Positions 43,701-52,712 of a stretch of DNA of 64,000 bases are shown piece by piece (positions within the stretch are counted from its first letter, which is position 1; every line of letters begins with the position of its first letter). The position numbers were made by a program, and so were the translations under genes. Below the pieces are notes generated by a model. It saw nothing but the letters and a program-made list of their open reading frames with translations. It was not told the origin of the DNA and ran no database searches. Origin of the DNA: Phoronis australis (Eukaryota; Phoronida; Phoronidae); NCBI GenBank assembly GCA_002633005.1, contig NMRA01000029.1:450956-514955 (forward strand). The letters run 5' to 3'.

Positions 43701-46700
43701 TGTCTTGTAAGAATCTGCTTTACATGTTTGTGTGTGGGTCCCTAGAATTCTAATTGTACGTACATGTATAAATGCCTCGTATCACCAAGTGTACGTGTCA
43801 GCTTTCCTATCACCACGGCTGTACCCTGTATTAATTCTTCTATTGGATACAACAATTCCGATTGAACAGCATTTTAAAAAAGTGCATGAAATCCGAAAGT
43901 TTCATTTGAATCCGACTTCTAATTTCTGAGGTCAGACTTTGACATCTTTTCCATTTATTGGAATAATTTAGCATTTCCAAGAGGTGGCTTTGTTCTGCAG
44001 ATATTGCGGATTTTCACATATCAACGAACGCGTCTGCTCATGGTTGCTACAGTACTTTATGATTAACTTATTTACTTATGATTAAGTGCCAAGAGGCCTC
44101 AGGGCGGAAGTACCCTGTGAACACGCCCCCTTTTGGGGGAACCTAATAAAAGATGTATTAATGGGGCTATTCGGAAAATCTACAATAACTAGAGGGCGTG
44201 CGTGTACTAGTGGTGATAGATTAACAGCCTCGATTTTGCGAGCCCTTTAAATACATGGTGAAATGGCTTGCAGCCGTGCCAACTGAATCTGAGATTGCTT
44301 AAAAAGGGTGCTTCTATGAGAGGAAGTAAGCACGACCTCATACAAAGGTAAGGTTTGTGATTATTTTAACGATTATTCCATGATTTTTCTACCGATGCCT
44401 GTTAACTGAGGCACTCGCCGATGTCGACTTCGCGGCAGTCAGTCGCCAGCCAGAGTCTGGTTAATCTTTGAATGTTGTGATATGTGATACGATACTTGAC
44501 GTAGCAATCGGGATCTTTTCGTACATCAAAGCATTATTATTGTTTGGAATGATTTCTAAAAGTTTATCAGTGACAGTTACATCAATCAATGCTGAATGTT
44601 TATGCTGTCAACTCGATACAGGTTAATGAGTTAAGATTACAATCCAATCCCAATGGCAAAGGGTACGTGAGTGATAAATATCCATTGCATTAGACTATTT
44701 GTTTACTCCCTATCATATGTCTTCTGGAAATCTATTACACGTTGAAATGGAAATCTATCACGTCAGTTTTCACGTAACCTTTGGTTTTTAGGTTTGAAGG
44801 CTTGTACCGTGCAGAGGAGATATGCATCGCTTCTGCACCGTCCCTGAATGGACAAAAATTGGTTTTTAGCATTTGACTGCAGCTAACCAACAAGATCTTC
44901 CCATCATCCAGTGCAGATCTGTTGTCAAAGCCTACTTTCAATATTGGAGACAACGAACAAAGCCTTTGAAAAGGAACAGCTATTTTTAAAGTCATTTTGT
45001 TAAATTACTTATTCAGGTCCCGAGGGGGGATTGGCATGGGGGGTTGTAATATTTGGTACAACTGAATGTGTGGAAATAACAGGTAATACATGTTTGGGGA
45101 AAAGAGCATGGTGAGGTAATTCTTAACCTTCACGAAGTCCCTTCAAGTTGATTTCATGAAACTGTTTTGCTACTTGTATCAATTGTAAAACCACGAAAAT
45201 ATATTACATTTTCCGAATTCACAGTGACTGAATAGTCTTAACTCATGCCTTGAAATGTTGCAAGTCGTTATAAATTCAAATGACTGCCATTTTTGTGAAA
45301 ATTGCATTTTTGATGGTGCCTTACGATTTGTAATTACTCTTAAACAACAGAAAGATTATCCATCATTTTTAAATGACCCAAGTCTTCATATCTTCTATTA
45401 GAAGAAAAACGGTTCCCTCAACCTTAGGCTAGAAGTATGCTTGACAGACCCATGAACCTGTAATCTGAGTTTAAAATTGCTGAAAGTATCAAAATTAAAA
45501 AGGCTTGAAAATGGGTAACAAAGGTTTGAAGTTGTCTCAAAAAACTTGTATATTTTACAGACAAGTGATGCGTTTAAAGAATTGTTATGGCTAGGGATAA
45601 AAAATAAAGACACAGTTTTATGCAATACTCATTATATACACCCTTGGTTTCTGAAAATAGTAATTATTTACTTTTATGTGAAACTGTAGACCAATCGCCA
45701 TATATTTTTGAAAAACAGGGATAACATTTTTGATCCAATCTGGAGTACTTAATTATTCATATTTCAATATTTGTTCCAGGTTCAGTGACATTTTAAGGCC
45801 ACTTCAAGCTGTATCATAGACAAGCTTTGTTACTCCGTTCTCTTCCCACAGCACTTCCACACACCAGCAGTGCTGCATGGCACAATGTGCAAGTCAGTGG
45901 CCCTGGAGAAATGTGAATCGCAGTACTAAGTTACCATAAGACAATGTGCCAGTGGAGTGTCTGTGTATCCAGATGAACTATATCTGACTGCTACACAAAT
46001 AAGCCTTGTTGGCGAGGATGCCCTTTCATAGGCAATGAGTCATGTGTGGACAATAGCTTATTTCCTTTCCTGGAAGAAACATGAGGGACTGAAGCTAAAG
46101 AAGACCTAGTCACACTCTGGTCTAGTTCAGAGTCTGATTTTGGGCTCAAAACGATTCAAGTGATATGCTGCTGTGTTTACCTTCAAGGGTCTAATTGTGG
46201 ATGTTATTGAGGCTGAATGAGGTTACATGAAAGAAAGCCACGTGTTGAAACTGGACCTTTTTTACAAGCGCTTCTATAGGCCATTGAAACTAGAACCCAG
46301 TGAAATGAAAGCCAAAAGCTGAGTGACATTAAATTTTCCTTTCAGAAGAAAGGCTTTATACTATTGGTAAAAACTTTTCAATTTGGTACAGATTATGGGG
46401 AAATGACATTCAGTGACTGCATCGATTGTCTTATTGTATGTTTTCAATTGTAGCTAGCTGCTATGCACAAGATTCGAGAATAAACAATTATCAGTGTATT
46501 TAAAAACAAATGGCAAACTGAAAAAGCACAGAAAGAAACATTGCGAGGGAGTCCATAATCAGGCATATCAGGTGCTGAATTACTGAATTACGTTCAATTC
46601 TCTCAGGTTATTGCTGAAGGATTGCTTTTCACTTTGTCCAACGGTGAAATAGATGGTCAGGCGGTTGGTTTCAGTTGTTTTTTCTTGCCTGTAACAGAAT

Positions 46701-49700
46701 AGAAATATTAGCAAATTGTAAAAGAAAAGACAAGACAAAACTACTTTTGTAAGGCAGAACATACTTGACATTTCATCTTCATGTTTATGTGTAGAAACTA
46801 ATAACCTTTGTACCCAAGTCTTATTTAATATCTGAATTAAAATATGTGAAACAGGCTAAAAGTGATTTAACAATGTGTATTTTTCATGACACTTAAAATG
46901 TGCTTCTGATCTCAACAAGTAAAATTCATTCTAGGTGTCAATTTTTTTCCAATGCAATGTTACGACATTTACTGAATTAAGGCTTATTCATGTTAATTCG
47001 ATAACTGAGCTGGTGGTCCTGGGGGTGGGGTCCACGATAAAATAAGGAAACTCACTCATCTAGAGAATTTTATTGGAAACAGCATAGTTTTGAAGAGAAA
47101 CTGCTGTGAAAAAGTCACTCTTGACTTCTGTGCATCACGTACCATACACCTCTTATTTTGTGAGCACTGTCCCACCCAGGCCAATATGAAGATGTGCTGC
47201 TAGCCTACCCGGCATCGGGTGAGTTTCCAAAAAGAAACACTTAGTTCCACTCAATAAAACTGTTATTCAGTGGGGTAACTGGTGGGGATAACATCACCGA
47301 ACGATGTTGATAGAAACTGATTGCTAAAAACTTACCAAGTAATGTTGTGTAGTCTCCGAATGGAACTGCATAGTCATAGACATAGAGCACACACGGGGCT
47401 TCAGCATCCACACACTTTTTGTCAGTTAGTTGACCCTGTTGACCGCAATTGTCCACGAATATAGTAACCTTAGGTCTTTTGGGAATTTGTGGCCACCTGT
47501 CGAAGACTTGCACCAGGGAAATTAGCAGTAATAAGGCTTAGCGCGACGACGTATTTTGATAAAAATTCCATCTTTTACCAGTTGTTTACATGCAGAAAGC
47601 CACGCATGCGCAATTCAATCACCACTAGTACAGCAGCGACACCGCGAGGAGAATTCTCCGAATAGCCCCATTGATTGGCGTTTTGCAATGATCATCACAG
47701 TGCTAGAAGGAGTGGTTGCATTTGATTCAATCAGCCGGGTCAGTCGGCTAAGACACCTTATTGGTTCTCGATGGCGACTTCCGGATGGCAAACCGGTAGG
47801 TGTCTTATCCTGTTGACCCAGCAGAGCCAATCAAGTGCAGCCACTGTAAACCCAGATGTCGTCTGTTGTGCGCTGAATGTTCCACTCACCCGAATTCTGA
47901 TAAATGTAATAAACCACCCATCTCTTTGCAGGAATGCCTATAACCGTAATGGGCAAGTCACTGTGCTCGATTTCCGTGCACGTTCCATTTAACCCGTCCT
48001 CAATTAGACTCTTATCCACCGCACTTAAGGACTCCATCGGCAGATACGTATACGAAAGTCTGTCGCTGTTTACCGCTTCTGTAATCAGGTAATCAGTTAA
48101 CAACACAAGTTTTGCAAAAACACGCTTAAGCGACACTGGAACAAACTCCTTTGCTCCCTCAGTCATTCCATTTGGCCACAAAGGAAGGTCGATTCTACAG
48201 AAGCATGAATTAAACCCTCCACAAAACGCCATGCTATGCAATTTAACTGTTACCACGCACAGCGGTGTTAAACTACTTTTTACATTGTGAAATTCCTTCA
48301 TTGTGGTGCGTGGTTAAGCACTTGGGCTCCATAGAAAATGTCTCTTTCATTGTGGTGCGTGGTTAAGCACTTGGGCTCCATAGAAAATGTCTGTAACTCG
48401 TGGTAAAGGTTCTATGAGCAGTCTGTTTTCTGTCAGCTTCAATTGAAATTGCGTTGCCAATTTGCCAATGGCTCCAACTTTGGGTGAGCACTGAGAATCT
48501 CTTTTCACTTCTTGTGTCTGAGGGCATTTCATTTGTGCTTTCTGTCACTTGAACCATAGGCGGATTTAGGGGGGGACCAGGGGGCCGCCCCCCCCCCCCC
48601 TTGGCTGCCGCAAAAAAATAAAACAGCAAGAGCGTAGGGAAATGTTGAGTTTATTAATTAACCCCGGTAATTAATATTATACGGATGAAACAAGATTGAA
48701 ATGTGTGCAGTTTTAGTGTTTAGGGGGGGCTCAGATCAAATTTCAAGTGTCAAATTCGGAACACGGCGCATTCGTAACGGAACTATGGCTAAGTATAGGC
48801 TCTCCCGCGATATCCCAGGCGACCGGCAGTGGCTTTGCGCACAACGACTTCGTTTCCGTCGTCTGTTCCACTGTGCAATGAAGAAAATTTACTTCATTTT
48901 TTAAAGAAAATGGAACCTGAGTGACGATGAAAAAATAGAAGCTGCTGTTAAGATGTAACTTTTAATCGAAGCCTTAGTGAATCACTCAGAAACTCATAAT
49001 TCTCTCTTTGTCAAACCTTAACAAGACGATTTCCAAAGCAATCCCGTCATTATTGCCAAGACGAAAAACGGATTTGGTCTTTTGGGCATTTGAAGACTAT
49101 TTAAAATACAACAAATTTGTTAAAAACCGATTGCACAAAATATAAAACGTGTAATAAGCATTACAAAAAGAAATAGGTTTCGCGCGCAAACGCTGTGCAC
49201 CATAAACAAATAGGCCTAGTTCTCTTAGTATCAGATTAGGAGTTAAAGGGTGGTGGTGAAGTAGTAAAGCACGCGCACTCTATCCGCTAGGTCGTGAGTT
49301 CGAGTCTGCGGTACTTGCAGTTTTTCCTGTTTGACATGTTTCCGGTTTTTTTTTTGCTTTTTTTTCTTGGGTAATGCTTCAGGAATCAAGGAAAGTGCTT
49401 GATTTTTAGAGGAAAAACCGAAAAATTTTCCTGGTCGGTAGGGGACAAACCCCCCTCCCATTCGGTGCTATGCGCATCTACAATCGTGGTTTGCGCAAAT
49501 GCTTACAGCCGGACAAAATGTTGGCCCCCCTTGTGATATCCTAGATCCGCCACTGTGAACCCACCACTGTTGATCCTAGCCGTTGTTTTTCATTGCACTA
49601 CAATCTTATAAGCTCGCATGTGCACATGTGAACTCCATCATTATTAGCCGACTACCCTTTATGGAAGTAGATTTTGTTAGGTTTTGCTGGAACTCGATAG

Positions 49701-52681
49701 GTCGGTAGTAAAATGATATAGGCGAACGGCCATTTCTAAGGATTAACTGGAAAATGAATTCAAGGATATTCACAAAATTATCGTGATGTTAAGAATAAAG
49801 CGATTATACGTCACAGAACTCGATTGACTGCTGGTAAAATCTGCAAGCACCGGACTTTTACATTGGTTAAAATCGTCGAGGATTCATTGACCTCGTGTCC
49901 TTTGCACTTAAAGTAAACTACGGCATTAGTGTATCACAGCGCCTTGTAAACAAACCGATTTCGCATTGCTCTCCTCTTGGAGAATCGGCAATAAAATCCG
50001 AATTTCTCTTAAAGTGGCATTAAACCCGACCCGTGTTTACTGTCAGAAAAAAAAATAATTTAGGTCACTTACTTATGGTCTTTTCCTGTTCTTCACTCAG
50101 TTTAGAAGTGTTCTTGGGGCTCGGTAAAAACTGACAGCTCACTAGTTATTCATACCAAGCTCCATTCCAGATCACGCCGTCTGAGTTCTTTCCAAGCCCA
50201 GAAAACACCCATATTTTGACTGAGAAACCAATTTCACAACGTTAAGTACCCTCAGTCAAAAGTTGTCTTTCTACAGAAGTCACGGATTAATGGCGCTTTC
50301 AAGTATCGAGTGTATTCGGATGTTTAGTGATGACGTGTCATGGCAGCATAAATTATAGACAACAGATTCGCAACTCCGACATTTTCTTGTATAGTATTCC
50401 CGAGGAGGCACCACCCCCTAACATAGGCGGATTTAGGGGGGCAGGAGGCCCACCCCCCCCCCCCCTTGGCTGGTGCAAGGAAAATTAAACAGCAACAGCG
50501 TGAATCGTGAGGTAATATTGGGTTACCGAGTTCACCAACTAGAAAAGGCAGTGGATGGGGGGCTCAGGCCCCAGAGCGCGGCGGAATTGTGTTCCGGTTT
50601 TTTTTTTAGTCTTCCGATAGAATTTGGGAACAACAGGTCCACATCGGCAGCCCCCGTAACTTTTGGGCCGCCTGTGCCTGTGCATGCCATCGCACTTTTC
50701 CCAATTCTCCGAGGCAACATGATGTTAGGCCCCCCTCCTTATGGTATCCTAGATCCGCCACTGTCTAAACATAGTAAACTCAGATTCCGGTTAGTGTATT
50801 GTGACGGTAAATTCTTGAGGTTATTTTACTGTCCAGTACATTGAAAAAAAACAGCTTCGGCATTGAAATGTTGTTAAAAGTCTTCCAAAAGCAGAACTCT
50901 TGGTATCGTGAGTACTTTTGGCACTCGACCCACCCGACTACACAACAGTCGACCATGATTAGCAGACGACGTATTTGCCGGAAGTAAAACGTGCTATGAC
51001 TGCCAGGTGTCGCTAGTGAATAGTTACGTCACGACTTATGCGTAAGATTGCAGATTTCGTCCATTCAGAAAATATACGAAGTTGGCGGTCTATGTACTAT
51101 ATAGTCTATGATGGTAGTAGATGACGCTATTTGGACCCGGAAATAAGAATAGACATGCCGCCACGCGGCGTCCAAAACGTCATAATGACGTCAAAATGAC
51201 GTCATGTTCAACATTTACATAACAAAACCTGCCACTAGTGCTAAACATATTGTGTGTTTGTTTTGATTGCCAGCCTATGCTAAAATCGAACGGCTTTGAA
51301 TGGACAAATTAATTATAATACATGTCTTAAAAATATTTCTTCCAACGATTTGGACGATTTTTTCAAAATCTTGAAAGTAACTGGCAGACTTGAACGATCA
51401 GAGTGTTCCTGTGTCTTTTTTAAATGTTTTGTGCAGTGTCGGTCGAGCTTGTGGCTTCCAACGTCTGTGGATTGGCATATAAAACTCGAGTTCATATTGG
51501 AAAGCACAACACCAAGTGGCGTTGAACGTACACAGTTAATCCCTCTACATTGTTCTTCGACTTTTGCATTTCGAATGTCGGAATTTAAGGAGGAGCAAAT
51601 CGGAAGGTTCGAAAGCGCATTTTGAGAGTGACAACAGAATATTGCTTAAGGTGTTGCGTAAAAAAATATTGGTTTTAGGGTCACAATAAATTGATTCCAC
51701 AGTGAGACACGAGGAAAAGTGGTTACACTGACACTTCCGATGGTTATAAACAAAATTTCATCGTCTGAATTACTTACTCCTGCATCTAGTGATTTGTTGC
51801 CACAAACGGAACGCAAATGCACTGAGCTATATGTTTATAAACTCAAATAAAATCAGGACCCGTGACCAGTGGAGTCTAGAGTAAAGTTGGTGTTCATGGG
51901 GTCTGACTAAAACAATTTGTTATAACAAAGTGGTCGCATTAAATTGAAAGTTCTTACGCAGAACAATACAGGTACATTTATGATTTATTTAAATCAACAT
52001 TTGAGCATACAGGGACGAATTTCAAACGGATGCATGTGACCCTCAGATTATTGGATCAACCCGCTGTACCGAATGGCCATCTGGATTGCAAATGCGATTC
52101 ACTTACCGACTTGGCAGGCAGTTATGTTGTTCCAATCAATAAAATTAGGTTCGCATTTTTTTCTATGGCATTGGCCGGTGTATGGGCTGCAACCTCTGTT
52201 GAACCCTGTCTTGTCGGCGCAGTGACAACGTCCGTAACAGTTTATGCCAAACATCCCATTTCTGCAACCTATATAAAACAAAGTCAGTGACCTAATACAC
52301 GAAATCATGGATTGAATTCAACGTTATGGATTCAACGTTAGTTCATTTCTTCAAAACATGAGCAGTATTTAATACAATATTCTCCGATGAATTTTGAATT
52401 TTGAGTTTCTTATGGTGCCCCAACAATATGGTCACCACAGTTGAATGACACTGAACTTTAAATTCCTTGAGATTGATACTAGATAACACAAATACATGTA
52501 GATACATGTATGTAGCGCAGCGGTTACGAAATAATTGAAAACGGTTTGCACCACGCACGTGATGTCTAGCACCCTCATTGTGCCAAATTTCATCCAAACG
52601 GAACAGGGCAACCCCCCAAATGAACGCTTGGACACGATGACAACAATACGCACCCTCCATATGCACGTACACGCACGCACA

Positions 52682-52712
<31 letters not shown>

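Noticed and set aside
44735-44995. 86-codon minus-strand gene in the right duplication arm
   Set aside because: The corresponding frame in the left arm is broken by indels, and no domain is recognisable, so conservation as protein is not supported.
50473-50844. 123-codon plus-strand frame
   Set aside because: It lies within a family-M inverted-repeat element and its flank; no conservation expected.
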